64,000 bases of DNA from Streptomyces sp. NBC_00273 (GCF_036178145.1 NZ_CP108067.1:3162001-3226000); one strand, 5' to 3'; counted from the stretch's first letter, positions 1 through 8,909 are shown. Notes: generated from the sequence alone by a model not told the origin. A program made the numbers and translations.

Positions 1-2
1 AG

Positions 3-860
3 GCCGATACCGCCGCCGGCGGTACCGCCACCGCCGGCCTGCGCGCGCGGCTGCGCCGCGTCCTGGGCCCCTCGGTCGCCGAGGACCGGGCCGCACACGG
101 GTTCAACACCGGCTGTCACCCCCCGCTCCTCGACCAGGAGATGACCGCGCACGACTGGGCGGGCGCCGTCCTCGTCGACGAGGGCGGGGCCGGCCGACTG
201 CGCTGGCGGACCCCGCGCGGCCTGCGCCCGATCACCGTCGGCTCCACCCGCTGGGACCTGATGCCCGCGCCGAGCCGGATCGCCCTGTGGCTCCAAGGAG
301 GGGGCGTGATCGCGTGCGCCTACGACCACGTCTTCCGTGAGCGCGCCCGTCCCGGCGCCGACGGCGTGATCGCCGTACCCCGGCTCCGCCACGGCAACCT
401 GGTGCTCCAGCGCCGTCGCTGGTACCTGCCGGACACCGGCGTCCTGACCGGGACCCACCGGGGATCGTCCGACGACCTGCACCGGCTGGTGCGGCTGCGG
501 GCCGAACACGGCCTACCCGCACGGTTCTTCGTCAAACAGCTGCCGGAATGGGAGCGCGACGAGGCGCTCGTGCCCGACGTCACCTCCCGCCCCGTGTCCC
601 AGCCCAAGCCCCGCTACGTGGACACGGCCGGTGTGCTGGGCCTGGCCTCCTTCGCCAAGGACGCCGCCGACTTCACCCATCCGTACCTGGAGGAGTGCCT
701 GCCCGGACCGGTGGCGGGCCACCACGTGCGCGAGGCGGTCTACGAGTTCGACCTGGCCGAGGCGGACACGCCCCGCGCCGACGCCGCCTTCGGGCCCGAG
801 GCCGGTCGAAGCGCCGGTCCCGGTACCCCTGCCGGCCACGAGGAGGGCTCCGCGTGCTGA
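3..860 (+). CDS. Lantibiotic-dehydratase-like protein (glutamylation domain), 5' truncated by window
   Basis: The frame is open to the left edge, so this is only the C-terminal ~285 residues. It looks like the end of a LanB-type dehydratase N-terminal domain: an RHGNLVLQRRRWYLP stretch, then PARFFVKQLPEWERD and a KPRYVDTAGVLGLASFAK segment, which is how split LanB proteins of thiopeptide and goadsporin clusters end. By family knowledge such proteins transfer glutamate from Glu-tRNA to Ser/Thr of the precursor peptide, and a separate SpaB_C protein then eliminates it. The next gene starts inside its last codons (GTG at 854). An internal ATG at 141 is not the start, because coding sequence continues upstream of it. 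The short Gly/Ala/Pro-rich tail after residue ~255 is probably disordered. Confidence 0.8.
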   Translation, partial: ADTAAGGTATAGLRARLRRVLGPSVAEDRAAHGFNTGCHPPLLDQEMTAHDWAGAVLVDEGGAGRLRWRTPRGLRPITVGSTRWDLMPAPSRIALWLQGGGVIACAYDHVFRERARPGADGVIAVPRLRHGNLVLQRRRWYLPDTGVLTGTHRGSSDDLHRLVRLRAEHGLPARFFVKQLPEWERDEALVPDVTSRPVSQPKPRYVDTAGVLGLASFAKDAADFTHPYLEECLPGPVAGHHVREAVYEFDLAEADTPRADAAFGPEAGRSAGPGTPAGHEEGSAC

Positions 861-2044
861 CGACCCTGCGCGTCCACGACTACCGTTCCGACACGCTGCC
901 GCTGCTCACCGAGGGGGCGCTGCCCCTGGTCGCCGGTCTCGCCGCCGACCCGGCGCTGGACGTGTGCTTCCCGACCCGGCACTGGGACGGCGGCCCCCAC
1001 CTGGCCCTGCACCTGGGCCACGCGGCCCCTGCCGCCGACGTCCTGGCACGGGCCCGCCGACGGCTCTCCGCCGCTGCCGGACACGGCCGTGCCTGGACGC
1101 CCGAGGAGTACGCGCGCCGGGCCGGCGCACTCGCCCGGGCCGAGGGCGTGGCGGTCCGCCACGAGTTGCCCCACCCGCACGGGTCGGTGCTCGTGTCCAC
1201 CGACGCCGTGGTACCGGGCCCGGTGCAGGTCGTGCGGCACCGGTTCCTGACCGCGCTCGCCCGTGAGCTGGCGGGCCTGCTGCCCGCAGACCCGGCGGCC
1301 GCGCGGTCCAGGGCCCCCGGCACCGCGCTGCGCTGGATGGCGGCGCTGGCGGCCTCGTACCCCGGGGGCGCGCGGTTCGGATCCCTGTCGTTCCGCTCCC
1401 ACACCGAGGCGTTCCTCGCCTCCCGGACCGACGGCGAAGAACTGCGGGCCCGTTTCGCCGCCGCGGCGCAGCGGTACGCGCCGCAGACCGGGCAGCTGGT
1501 CGACAGCGCCCTGTACCGGCCCGAGGAGCTACCCGGGTACGCCGCCTGCGCCACCGCGCTCGCCGAACTGCTCGACCCGCGGCTGCACGGGGACCTGGAG
1601 GACGTGCTCGGGGGCCGGGTCGGCCCCGCCGAGGCAGACCCGCACGCGGGTGGCCCGGACGCGGGTGGCCCGGACGCGGGTCGTCCGGACGCGGGTCGTC
1701 CGGACGCGGGTCGTCCGGACGCGGGTCGTCCGGACGCGGGTCGTCCGGACGCGGGTCGTCCGGACGCGGGTCGTCCGGACGCGGGTCGTCCGGACGCGGG
1801 TCGTCCGGACACCGACAGTGCACCGAGCGCCTTCCACCGGCGGCTCGCCGAACTGGGCTTCGGCGAGCGCACACCGCCGGCCTTCCAGGCGTACCGCGTG
1901 CTCGTGAACTGGCTCTACGAGGCCCTGCAATGGCTCGGCGTCACTCCGATCAACCGATACCTGTACTGCCACTGCCTGGCCCACGCCGTCGACGAGCGGC
2001 TCGGCGAGACCTGGCAGGACCGACTCACAGCGAGGCCCTCCTGA
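854..2044 (+). CDS. Thiopeptide-type SpaB_C-domain protein with pentapeptide repeat (pyridine synthase or elimination enzyme)
   Basis: This 396-residue protein starts at GTG 854 behind GAGGAGGG and overlaps the previous stop. The residues CFPTRHWDGGPHLALHL match the RYWEGGPHLR signature of the SpaB_C/thiopeptide-type bacteriocin biosynthesis family, and the C-terminus has the family's INRYLYCH segment. Family members either eliminate glutamate to give dehydroamino acids or catalyse the [4+2] cycloaddition that forms the pyridine core. Its position next to the LanB gene matches the pyridine synthase of the lactazole cluster (LazC), from recalled gene order, but the sequence alone does not decide the role. 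Between the two conserved parts lies an 11-unit pentapeptide repeat (residues ~264-318), which is unusual for the family. One base separates its stop from the next gene. Confidence 0.75.
   Translation: MLTTLRVHDYRSDTLPLLTEGALPLVAGLAADPALDVCFPTRHWDGGPHLALHLGHAAPAADVLARARRRLSAAAGHGRAWTPEEYARRAGALARAEGVAVRHELPHPHGSVLVSTDAVVPGPVQVVRHRFLTALARELAGLLPADPAAARSRAPGTALRWMAALAASYPGGARFGSLSFRSHTEAFLASRTDGEELRARFAAAAQRYAPQTGQLVDSALYRPEELPGYAACATALAELLDPRLHGDLEDVLGGRVGPAEADPHAGGPDAGGPDAGRPDAGRPDAGRPDAGRPDAGRPDAGRPDAGRPDAGRPDAGRPDTDSAPSAFHRRLAELGFGERTPPAFQAYRVLVNWLYEALQWLGVTPINRYLYCHCLAHAVDERLGETWQDRLTARPS
1643..1807 (+). repeat. 15-bp tandem repeat, 11 units, in frame inside the SpaB_C gene
   Basis: The unit GACGCGGGTCGTCCG encodes DAGRP. 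There are two slightly different leading units (HAGGP, DAGGP) and nine perfect DAGRP units, after which the sequence degenerates into DTDSAP. The near-perfect identity at DNA level means recent expansion by slippage. Every unit is a multiple of three, so copy-number change keeps the gene in frame. There are no spacers, so this is a minisatellite and not a CRISPR. Confidence 0.97.
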
Positions 2045-2045
2045 C

Positions 2046-3584
2046 ATGCGCGTGAAACTCCGCCCCAGCACCGTGTACGGGGCCTACTCGGAAGGGGTGT
2101 TCGTGCAGACCCCGCGCGGGGCCTTCACCCTGCGCTTGCCCGCGCCCCTGGCCGAACCGGCCTGCGCCTGGATCCGCGCCCTGGAGCAGCCGCGCACGAC
2201 CGCCGACCTGGTGGACGCGGCCGGAAACCCGAAGGCGGCGCCGTTCATCGAGCGGGTCATCGCCCAGATGCGGGCCCAGGGAGCGCTGGTGGACGCGTAC
2301 GAGGTGCCGCCCGGCCTCCCCGAGGCCGCGGTGGCGTACGTGGAGAGCTACAGCGACGACCCCGGCGCAGCGCTGCGCGCACTGGCGGCGGCCGAGGTGT
2401 CGGTCGATGCCGCGTGGCCGCAGGCGGCGACCGTCGAAGCCGCCCTCGTCGCACGGGGCGTGCGCGTACGGGTGGTCGGCGCGACGGAGGAGGGCGGCCG
2501 GAGTCCCTCCACGGCAGCGGCCGTCACCGGCCCGGGGCTGGCCGTCCGGGTGGAAGCGGCCGGCGGTCGCACGTGGGTCGTCTCGTCCGCGCTGGCGGCC
2601 GCCCCGGCAGCCCTTGCGGCCCTGCACGCCCGGCTGACGACCGGGACCTCGGCCGTCGGTGCGCCTCCGGTGCCGGACGCGGCGGCCGCCGAGCTCGCCG
2701 CCCAGCTCGCCGCCCAGCTCGCCGCCGAGCAGGCGTTCAAGGAGATCACCGGACTGGCCGGCCGCGGGTCGCGCACCGTGCACGTGGTGGACTCCCGTCC
2801 GCTGGGCTGGCGCTCGCTCGACCTCACCGACGACGGCGACGCCGACGGCCCCGATGCGGCAGCACTGATCGGCCGGTACCGGACCGACACCCCGGCCGAC
2901 TGGACCCAACTGCCGGTATGCCTGGCGCGTGTGGTCCCCGGGCCCGGCACGCCGGACGGTCGCGTCGCCGCGGGCTGGGGAGCCACCGGCGGTGAGGCGG
3001 ACGACGCGGCACTACGGGCCTTCCTGCGCGGCCCCGACCCGGAGGGCGGGGCCGGTACCACCGAAGGCGCGGCCCTGCTGGACGCGGCACTGCGGCTCGC
3101 CGCCCTCGACCGGCAGGCGGACGGGCGTGCGCCTTGGCTGGAGGGCGGTGCGGGGCGGACGGCGCCGTCCGGGGCCTCCTGGCGGTACCGCCTGCACGAG
3201 GCCCCCGGCGGCCTGGTGTGCGCCGAGGCCGCGCTCACCCTGCCCGTCGAGGCCGAGGGCGACCGGGACGGCGGCGCGGCGGAACGGCCCGCGGAGTGGC
3301 ACGGCACGGCCTGGGGCCGGGACCGCACGGCCGCGTCGGAGGCGGCACGGGCCGCCGCCCGGGCCCGCGCACAGCTCGCCGGGCACGACCCCGTGCTGGC
3401 CGGGGCGCTCGGCCCGGACTGCCGTATCGCCGAGGAGCTGGCCGCGTCGGCGCGGCCGCACGAACTGGCCGCCGAACTGCTCGGTCACGGCGTCGGGTTC
3501 CGGCCCGCCGCCCACGACCCGTTGCTCGGCGCGCACCCGTTGGTGCACGGCACGCTGGTCCGTGACGCGCGGGGCGACCGGTGA
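2046..3584 (+). CDS. TOMM leader-peptide-binding / Ocin-ThiF-like cyclodehydratase partner
   Basis: The 512-residue product begins with LRPSTVYGAYSEGVFVQ, the small winged-helix (RRE-like) start seen in leader-binding proteins of thiazole/oxazole-modified peptide clusters. The middle and C-terminal parts are Ala/Gly-rich and carry no clear catalytic motif, as in Ocin-ThiF-like proteins, which deliver the precursor to the YcaO enzyme. Residues ~215-230 contain a helical AAQL repeat from a 12-bp DNA repeat near 2690-2730. The gene lies one base after the SpaB_C gene and its TGA overlaps the GTG of the YcaO gene, so the two halves of the cyclodehydratase are probably made in equal amounts. It corresponds to TbtF of thiomuracin or LazD of lactazole (from family knowledge). 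Confidence 0.7.
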   Translation: MRVKLRPSTVYGAYSEGVFVQTPRGAFTLRLPAPLAEPACAWIRALEQPRTTADLVDAAGNPKAAPFIERVIAQMRAQGALVDAYEVPPGLPEAAVAYVESYSDDPGAALRALAAAEVSVDAAWPQAATVEAALVARGVRVRVVGATEEGGRSPSTAAAVTGPGLAVRVEAAGGRTWVVSSALAAAPAALAALHARLTTGTSAVGAPPVPDAAAAELAAQLAAQLAAEQAFKEITGLAGRGSRTVHVVDSRPLGWRSLDLTDDGDADGPDAAALIGRYRTDTPADWTQLPVCLARVVPGPGTPDGRVAAGWGATGGEADDAALRAFLRGPDPEGGAGTTEGAALLDAALRLAALDRQADGRAPWLEGGAGRTAPSGASWRYRLHEAPGGLVCAEAALTLPVEAEGDRDGGAAERPAEWHGTAWGRDRTAASEAARAAARARAQLAGHDPVLAGALGPDCRIAEELAASARPHELAAELLGHGVGFRPAAHDPLLGAHPLVHGTLVRDARGDR

Positions 3585-5563
3585 CCGGGCGGCTCGCGGT
3601 GCACGCCGCGACCGGGACCGAGTGGCCGCAGGCCGCCGCCCTGCTGACGGAACTGCTCGGGGAACGGGCCGCGCTGGTGGCGCTGGTGGCCGGCCACGAC
3701 GCGGACTGGGAACGGCAGCAGATGGCCGAGGCCCAACGGCTGGGCCTGCCCCTGCTGCCCGTGCGCCTGTGGGGCGCCGAGGTGGAGATCGGACCGCTGT
3801 GGCAACGGGACGCGGCCGTCGGCTGCCCGCTGTGCCAGGTCTCCGCCCATCTGCGGACGCGCGGCATCACCGACCCGCCGCGCCGGCTCTCGGCCGGGCC
3901 CGGCCTGGCCCGGGCCTCGGCCGCCTCGCTGGCCGTCGCCTGCGGGCTGGTCCGCCGACAGCCGCCGGGACCGGGGGAAACGGTCGTGGTGGGGCCGGCC
4001 GGTAGCTCCCGGCACCGGGTGCTACCGCAGGCCGGCTGCCCGGGCTGCGGGGGCGTCGTGCCGGGGGCTGATGCGGGCGCCGCCCTCGGGCGGGAAGCGG
4101 ACGAGGTCCCGGGGCCGGATGCCGACGCGGACGCGGACGCGGACGGTGGCGTGTACGACGGCGCCGGCCGCGGCGCGGACGCGGACTCCCGCCGTGGCGC
4201 GGACGAGAATGCCGGCCGCGGCACGGACCCGACGCTCGACGGGGCGCTGCGGCAGGTTCCGGGGCCGGACCTGTCGGTGTCGACGCTCACCGCGTTGCTC
4301 GTCGACAGCCGCTACGGCCCGGTGATCGGCCTCCAGCCGGTCCCCGACAGTCCGGCCTCCCTGGTGGCAGCCGTCCACGCCCGGCACGACAAGGCCTCCG
4401 AAGCCGCCGGCTACGGCCGTGGCCGCACCATCGCCGCAGCCGCCCGCCTGGCGTTGCTGGAGCGCCTGGAGCGTTCCGGGTCGGAGGCCGTCGTCAGCGC
4501 GGCCCGGCCGGTCCGCGCCACGCACCGGGAGCTGCCCGGGCGCGCCCTGGACCCGCGCCGGCTCGGCCACCTCGCACCGGAGCAGTACGACCACCCCTCC
4601 TGCCGGGTCGATCCGTTCTCCCCGGACGACGTCCTGCGCTGGATCCCCGCCCGCGTATGGGGCACCGACGAAGAATGCTGGGTGCCGCTGGAGGCCGGCT
4701 CCTACCACGTCCATCCCGAGCCCCGGCCCGGACAGAAGTGGGGACGGGTGCTGTACGAGTCCTCCAACGGCTGTGCGCTCGGCGCCACCCTCGACGAGGC
4801 GGCACTGCACGCCCTGCTCGAACTCCTCGAGCGCGACGCCTTCCTGCTGACCTGGTGGGCGGGGCGGCCCGTCCCCCGGATCGACTGGCGTTCGGTCACC
4901 GACCCCACCACCGTCGAACTGCGCGCCGCGATGCGCCGCGCCGGCTACGAGGTGGACCTGCTGGTCCTGACCCGGGACGTGCCGGTGCCGGCGGTGTGGG
5001 CGCTGGCCCGCAACCCCGGCTCGCCGGACAAGTACAGTCTGACGACGGCCGCCGCCCACCCCGATCCGGCCGAGGCGGTACGCGCGGCGGTCGCGGAACT
5101 GGCCCCGCTGGTCCTCGGGGACGTCGTCGCCCCCTCACCGGAGCGGGCCCGCCGACTGCGTACGGACCGCTGGAGCGTCACCGACCTCGACCACCACATC
5201 GAGTGGTACTCCGTGCCCGAGGCCGCCGACGCCTTCGAGCCGTATCTGACGGGCCCGTCGGTGCCGTTGGCCGAGGCGTTCCCGCACTCCCCGCTGCTCG
5301 GGGCCGCCACGCTCGGACAGGCCCGGCGGAAGCTGCTGGGGCTGCTCGCCGACGCGGGCATGGACGAGGTACTGGTCGTGGACCAGACCGGGCACGAGCA
5401 CCGGGCCGCCGGGCTGCGCGCCGTACGGGTCCTGGTGCCCGGAAGCGTCCCCCTGGCCTTCGGTTTCGCGCACCAGCGGGTGCTCGGCCTGCCCCGGCTG
5501 CTCGCGGCGGCGGGGGAAGGGGAGCTTTCCCTGGAACGGCTCACGGTGCACCCGTTCCCCTGA
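3581..5563 (+). CDS. YcaO-domain azoline-forming cyclodehydratase
   Basis: GTG start in a GTGA overlap; 660 residues. The first ~160 residues resemble the E1/ThiF-like part of fused cyclodehydratases and hold two CxxC pairs (CPLC near residue 84, CPGC near residue 150) that probably bind structural zinc. An Asp/Ala/Gly-rich linker at residues ~165-225 follows. The YcaO domain then shows the ATP-binding run GRGRTIAAAARLALLERLER and the second Glu-rich motif NGCALGATLDEAALHALLEL, and it ends in HPFP, a common YcaO C-terminus. YcaO enzymes use ATP to cyclise Cys, Ser or Thr onto the preceding carbonyl, giving azolines. Its neighbours (leader-binding protein before, dehydrogenase after) fit this role exactly. 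The Asp-rich linker comes from a GACGCG repeat and may vary in length between strains. Confidence 0.88.
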   Translation: MTGRLAVHAATGTEWPQAAALLTELLGERAALVALVAGHDADWERQQMAEAQRLGLPLLPVRLWGAEVEIGPLWQRDAAVGCPLCQVSAHLRTRGITDPPRRLSAGPGLARASAASLAVACGLVRRQPPGPGETVVVGPAGSSRHRVLPQAGCPGCGGVVPGADAGAALGREADEVPGPDADADADADGGVYDGAGRGADADSRRGADENAGRGTDPTLDGALRQVPGPDLSVSTLTALLVDSRYGPVIGLQPVPDSPASLVAAVHARHDKASEAAGYGRGRTIAAAARLALLERLERSGSEAVVSAARPVRATHRELPGRALDPRRLGHLAPEQYDHPSCRVDPFSPDDVLRWIPARVWGTDEECWVPLEAGSYHVHPEPRPGQKWGRVLYESSNGCALGATLDEAALHALLELLERDAFLLTWWAGRPVPRIDWRSVTDPTTVELRAAMRRAGYEVDLLVLTRDVPVPAVWALARNPGSPDKYSLTTAAAHPDPAEAVRAAVAELAPLVLGDVVAPSPERARRLRTDRWSVTDLDHHIEWYSVPEAADAFEPYLTGPSVPLAEAFPHSPLLGAATLGQARRKLLGLLADAGMDEVLVVDQTGHEHRAAGLRAVRVLVPGSVPLAFGFAHQRVLGLPRLLAAAGEGELSLERLTVHPFP

Positions 5564-5578
5564 CCGGCGTGCCGGTGC

Positions 5579-5607
5579 CCGGGCGGGGCCCTGCGTACCC
5601 CGCCCGG
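5579..5607 (+). other. Intra-operon hairpin between YcaO and dehydrogenase genes
   Basis: A 10-bp perfect stem (CCGGGCGGGG/CCCCGCCCGG) with a 9-base loop lies 16 bases after the YcaO stop. There is no T-tract. It could be a weak terminator or a processing/stability element that separates expression of upstream and downstream genes. Confidence 0.55.
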
Positions 5608-5626
5608 CCCCGGCCCCGCTCCCGGT

Positions 5627-5667
5627 CGTCCGTAGTCCGTAGCGTCCGTCGTCATCCGTAGTCCGTC
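5627..5667 (+). repeat. Short GTCCGTA-type direct repeats upstream of the dehydrogenase gene
   Basis: The non-coding stretch between the hairpin and the SagB-like gene carries about five copies of (G)TCCGT(A/C), partly in tandem with a 7-base period. It may be slippage-derived filler or a binding array; the sequence does not say which. Confidence 0.6.
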
Positions 5668-5707
5668 TGCCCGTCCCCGTTCCGCACGAAGGAAGTGGCT
5701 GCACTCC

Positions 5708-7135
5708 GTGGTCGTTGCGCCCCCTCCCCCTCCCCTTCCCACTCCGGCCCCCGAGCCCGGCTCCGACCCGGCTCGCCAGGCCTCGCTGAAGGCGATCCTC
5801 ATGGCCGTGCCGTCCGGTGACACCCGGGTGGACCCCGAAGCACGCCCCGAGCGCCAGCGGGTGCGTTCGGCCGTCGCCGCCCTGGCGGCCGACGCGGTCG
5901 GTGGCGGCCTGCCCGCGCGCTGGGACCTGCTGGCGCGGACCCGTTGGCCGGCCGCGGCGCCCGCTTCGGAGGTGTCCCTGTACGAGGTGGCCGCCACCGT
6001 CAGTGCTCCGGTGCGCTTCGAGGTCGACAACCCGTATCCCGAACACCGGGCGTATCCGTCGCCACGGGCCAAGTTCCCGGTGCGGCTGGTCGCCCAGGAG
6101 GGCGGCGTCGGCCGCTTCCCGCGGCCCGAGGCGGGCGACGCGCTCGGCGTGCCCGGGGGCGAAGGCGACGGCGGAGGCGGCGACCACATCCGGACGTTCG
6201 CGCTCCCCGATGCCCTGCCGTCGTTCTACGGACCGCTGCGCACCGTGCTGACCGGCCTGGAAACCGGTCATGTCCTGGCCTCGCTCGCCCTGTTGGGCAG
6301 GGCGCTGGGCCTCCCGCTCTGCGTCGCGGGGCCGTCCGGAGCCACCGAGGCGTGGGCCGGACCGCTGCCGGGCGCGGCCGTGCCCGGCTACGTCATGACC
6401 CCTGAGCCGCAGGGCCCTCAGGGCCCGCCGGTCCCGTCGCCGGACCCCGGGGGAACCCTGTCACCGGTCGCCGCGCCGTCCGCCGGTTCCGGTGGCACGA
6501 CGTGGAACCAGGTGGTCTGGGCGCGCAACAGCGGCCGGGCCCCGCGCGGTGTCTCCGGCTTCACCGGCGCCCACCGCCCGGCGCCCGCCGCGCTGTGGCA
6601 CTCGGCCCTGAACACCCTCGCGGGCAGCGGCCGTGGCCTCGGCACCCTGCTGCCCGCCCGCTCCGGCCTCGGCCTGTTCTGCTGGGTGCGCGAGGTGGAG
6701 GACGTGGCGGACGGTTGCTACGAGATCGGCTTCGACGGCACGGCCCGCCGCGTCGGGGAGCTCGGGGCCGCGCGCGGTGCGCTCCTCGTCGACTCCGCCT
6801 CTGCACCCGGCCTCGCCTTCGAACTCGACGCGTGCAACCTGGTGTGGCTGGTCACCGCGGACCTGACGGCCGCCTGCCGTACGTCGGACGCGCCCGCGCC
6901 CCGGGTGGCGGCCGACCTGCTGGCCACCGCGGGCTGGACCGCCCAGCACCTGTCGTACGCGATGGCCGCGCACGGGCTGTTCGCACGGCCGCTGCGCAGC
7001 TACGACGCCGAGGGCGCCGCCACCGCGCTGGGCCTGGGACCGGACCGGGTGCCGGTCTACCAACTGGCCTGCGGGCCGAACCGGTTCACCGAGCCCGCCC
7101 TCGACGTCCGCCACTTCCCCGGAGGCTCTGCATGA
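5708..7135 (+). CDS. SagB-type FMN-dependent azoline dehydrogenase
   Basis: GTG start at 5708 with an AAGGAAG site about 12 bases upstream; 475 residues. The N-terminus is a Pro-rich tail, followed by a nitroreductase-like body: EVSLYEVAATVSAPVRFEVDNPYPEHR, a WARNSGRAPRGVSGF segment in the region where family members contact FMN, and a C-terminal LSYAMAAHGLFARPLRSYD helix region typical of SagB-like proteins of thiopeptide clusters. These enzymes oxidise azolines to aromatic thiazoles or oxazoles. The gene is set off from YcaO by 144 bases with a hairpin, but overlaps the following SpaB_C gene by ATGA. In lactazole a single protein (LazF) combines a dehydrogenase with an elimination domain, so this pair may be the split version (inference). 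Confidence 0.8.
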   Translation: MVVAPPPPPLPTPAPEPGSDPARQASLKAILMAVPSGDTRVDPEARPERQRVRSAVAALAADAVGGGLPARWDLLARTRWPAAAPASEVSLYEVAATVSAPVRFEVDNPYPEHRAYPSPRAKFPVRLVAQEGGVGRFPRPEAGDALGVPGGEGDGGGGDHIRTFALPDALPSFYGPLRTVLTGLETGHVLASLALLGRALGLPLCVAGPSGATEAWAGPLPGAAVPGYVMTPEPQGPQGPPVPSPDPGGTLSPVAAPSAGSGGTTWNQVVWARNSGRAPRGVSGFTGAHRPAPAALWHSALNTLAGSGRGLGTLLPARSGLGLFCWVREVEDVADGCYEIGFDGTARRVGELGAARGALLVDSASAPGLAFELDACNLVWLVTADLTAACRTSDAPAPRVAADLLATAGWTAQHLSYAMAAHGLFARPLRSYDAEGAATALGLGPDRVPVYQLACGPNRFTEPALDVRHFPGGSA

Positions 7136-8163
7136 GCACCCCCGTCCCCAACCCCGACGGCTGGCTGTCCTGGCACGTACACGTACCCGCCGACGCCGAG
7201 GGCACGGACCGGCTCACGCCGCTGGTACGGGAGCAGCTCCCGGCGCTGCTCGCCCCGCTGCGCGCGGCCGGACTGCTGCACCGGTGGTTCTTCATCCGCT
7301 ACTGGGAGGGCGGGCCGCACCTGCGGATCCGGCTGCTGCCGCGGCCCGGTGCCGGCCGCGCCGCCACGCCCGACGCACTGGACGCGGCGGTGCGGCGGGC
7401 CTTCGCCGACGTGCCCCGCGACGGTCACGACCCCGAGGGCTACCTGGCCTCCATCGGCGACCTGGCGGCGGCCTCGGTCGCCTCCGACCCGACCGTGGAC
7501 CGGCGGGTCGCGGCGACGGTGCTGCCGCCCGGTGTGCACGCGGCCGACTACGTGCCGGAGACCGACCGCTACGGCACCGGGGCGGCGCTGGAGGCGACCG
7601 AGGAGGTGTTCATGCTCTCCAGCGAACTGGCCCTGCGTGCCGCCGGGTCGGGGCTGGACGAGCTGCGGCTGCGGCTGCTGGGCGTCGAAGTCCTGCTCAA
7701 GGCCGCGGCGTCGGCCGGTGTCGGGGTGCCGCAGGGGGGCGGGCTGCCGGACAGTAGCGGTGCAGCCGATCCCGTACTGGTTCAGTTGCGGGCCCACGCC
7801 GACTACTGGAGCGGCTGGTCCCGGTCGGCCCCGCAGGAGGTGTTCCCCTCGGAACTGCTGGCGCAGCACGCCGCCGACTGGGCCGAACTCCTGGTGTCGC
7901 GCGGGCGGGTGAGCGCCCCGGCGCTCACCGCACGGGCCTCGGCGGTGTCGCCGTGGGCCGAGGCGTTGGCCGCCGTCCTGCCCCTCGGCTCCACCGCGCC
8001 GGCCCGGGCCGGCTTGTTGATCTCCCACGCCCATATGACCCTCAACCGCATGGGTATATTCGTGCATGATGAATACATTCTGGCGGAGGCCGCTGCCCGG
8101 CTGCTGCGGGCCACGGCCGGTGCCGGCCGCGAAGGCGCCGGCCGCGAAGGGGGACGGGCGTGA
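7132..8163 (+). CDS. Second SpaB_C-domain thiopeptide biosynthesis protein (glutamate elimination or pyridine synthase)
   Basis: ATG in an ATGA overlap with the dehydrogenase gene; 343 residues. It has the textbook signature FFIRYWEGGPHLRIRLLP near residue 45 and the C-terminal HMTLNRMGIF segment of SpaB_C proteins. It is clearly more canonical than the first SpaB_C protein at 854-2044. Size and position allow either a TbtD-like pyridine synthase or a stand-alone elimination enzyme; coupling to the dehydrogenase favours the elimination role by analogy with LazF. Codons near 8041-8090 (GGT ATA TTC GTG CAT GAT GAA TAC ATT) are unusually AT-rich for this genome and fall exactly on the conserved C-terminal motif. 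Its TGA overlaps the GTG of the ABC ATPase gene. Confidence 0.8.
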   Translation: MSTPVPNPDGWLSWHVHVPADAEGTDRLTPLVREQLPALLAPLRAAGLLHRWFFIRYWEGGPHLRIRLLPRPGAGRAATPDALDAAVRRAFADVPRDGHDPEGYLASIGDLAAASVASDPTVDRRVAATVLPPGVHAADYVPETDRYGTGAALEATEEVFMLSSELALRAAGSGLDELRLRLLGVEVLLKAAASAGVGVPQGGGLPDSSGAADPVLVQLRAHADYWSGWSRSAPQEVFPSELLAQHAADWAELLVSRGRVSAPALTARASAVSPWAEALAAVLPLGSTAPARAGLLISHAHMTLNRMGIFVHDEYILAEAAARLLRATAGAGREGAGREGGRA

Positions 8164-8909
8164 CTGACGCCGCCGAGGACACCGCCGAGGACACTGTCGG
8201 AGACACCGCCCGGAACCCAGCCGTGCTGTACGCGCAGGACATCCACGTCGCCTACGCCGAAGAGACCGTCCTCGCCGACGTCTCGCTGGCCCTGGAGCCC
8301 GGCGGTTGTCTGGCCCTCGCCGGCGCCAACGGCTCAGGCAAGTCGACCCTGTTGCGCGTCTGCGTGGGCCGCCAGCAGCCGGACCGGGGCGAGGTCCGCT
8401 TCGCGGGGGCCGCACCGCGCGAGGCGGAGCCCGCCTTCCGGCGGGACGTCGGCCTGCTCCTCGACGGCGCCGAATGCTTTCCCGACCTCACCGTCGCGGA
8501 ACACATACGGATGGTCGCCACCGCCCACGGCCTGGGCTCCCGGGCCGACGCCGCCGCCGACCGGGTACTGGCCGAACTCGGCCTGGACCACCGCGGCGAC
8601 GCCTTCCCCGACGCCCTGTCGGCGGGGCAGCGCCAGATGCTGCTGCTCGCCTCGGTACTGGTCCGTCCGGCCCGCCTGATCGTCGTGGACGAGCCCGAGC
8701 AGCGCCTGGACACCGCCGCCCGGCGCAGGCTGGCCGCCGCACTGCGGGCGGCGAAGGCCGCCGGCACGGCCGTACTGCTGGCCTCGCACGACCGCGCCAC
8801 CGTCGAGGAGGCCGCCGACCGGGTACTGCTCCTGGACCGGGGCCGGACGGCCGCCCTGGGCACCCCTGCCGAGGTGACCGGCGTCGCGGAGGTCTCGCCG
8901 TGGCGGTGA
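8160..8909 (+). CDS. ABC transporter ATP-binding protein
   Basis: GTG in a GTGA overlap; 249 residues. A single nucleotide-binding domain with Walker A GANGSGKST, signature LSAGQRQ, Walker B RLIVVDEPEQRLD and the H-loop region LLASHD. The DEPEQRLD motif lacks the usual second residue pattern (DEP.xGLD) but keeps the catalytic Glu. Together with the next gene it likely forms the exporter or self-protection pump of the thiopeptide cluster (inference from co-transcription). Confidence 0.93.
   Translation: MTDAAEDTAEDTVGDTARNPAVLYAQDIHVAYAEETVLADVSLALEPGGCLALAGANGSGKSTLLRVCVGRQQPDRGEVRFAGAAPREAEPAFRRDVGLLLDGAECFPDLTVAEHIRMVATAHGLGSRADAAADRVLAELGLDHRGDAFPDALSAGQRQMLLLASVLVRPARLIVVDEPEQRLDTAARRRLAAALRAAKAAGTAVLLASHDRATVEEAADRVLLLDRGRTAALGTPAEVTGVAEVSPWR

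Noticed and set aside
1643..1807. Possible CRISPR array
   Set aside because: The 15-bp repeats are directly tandem without spacers and are in frame in a coding gene.
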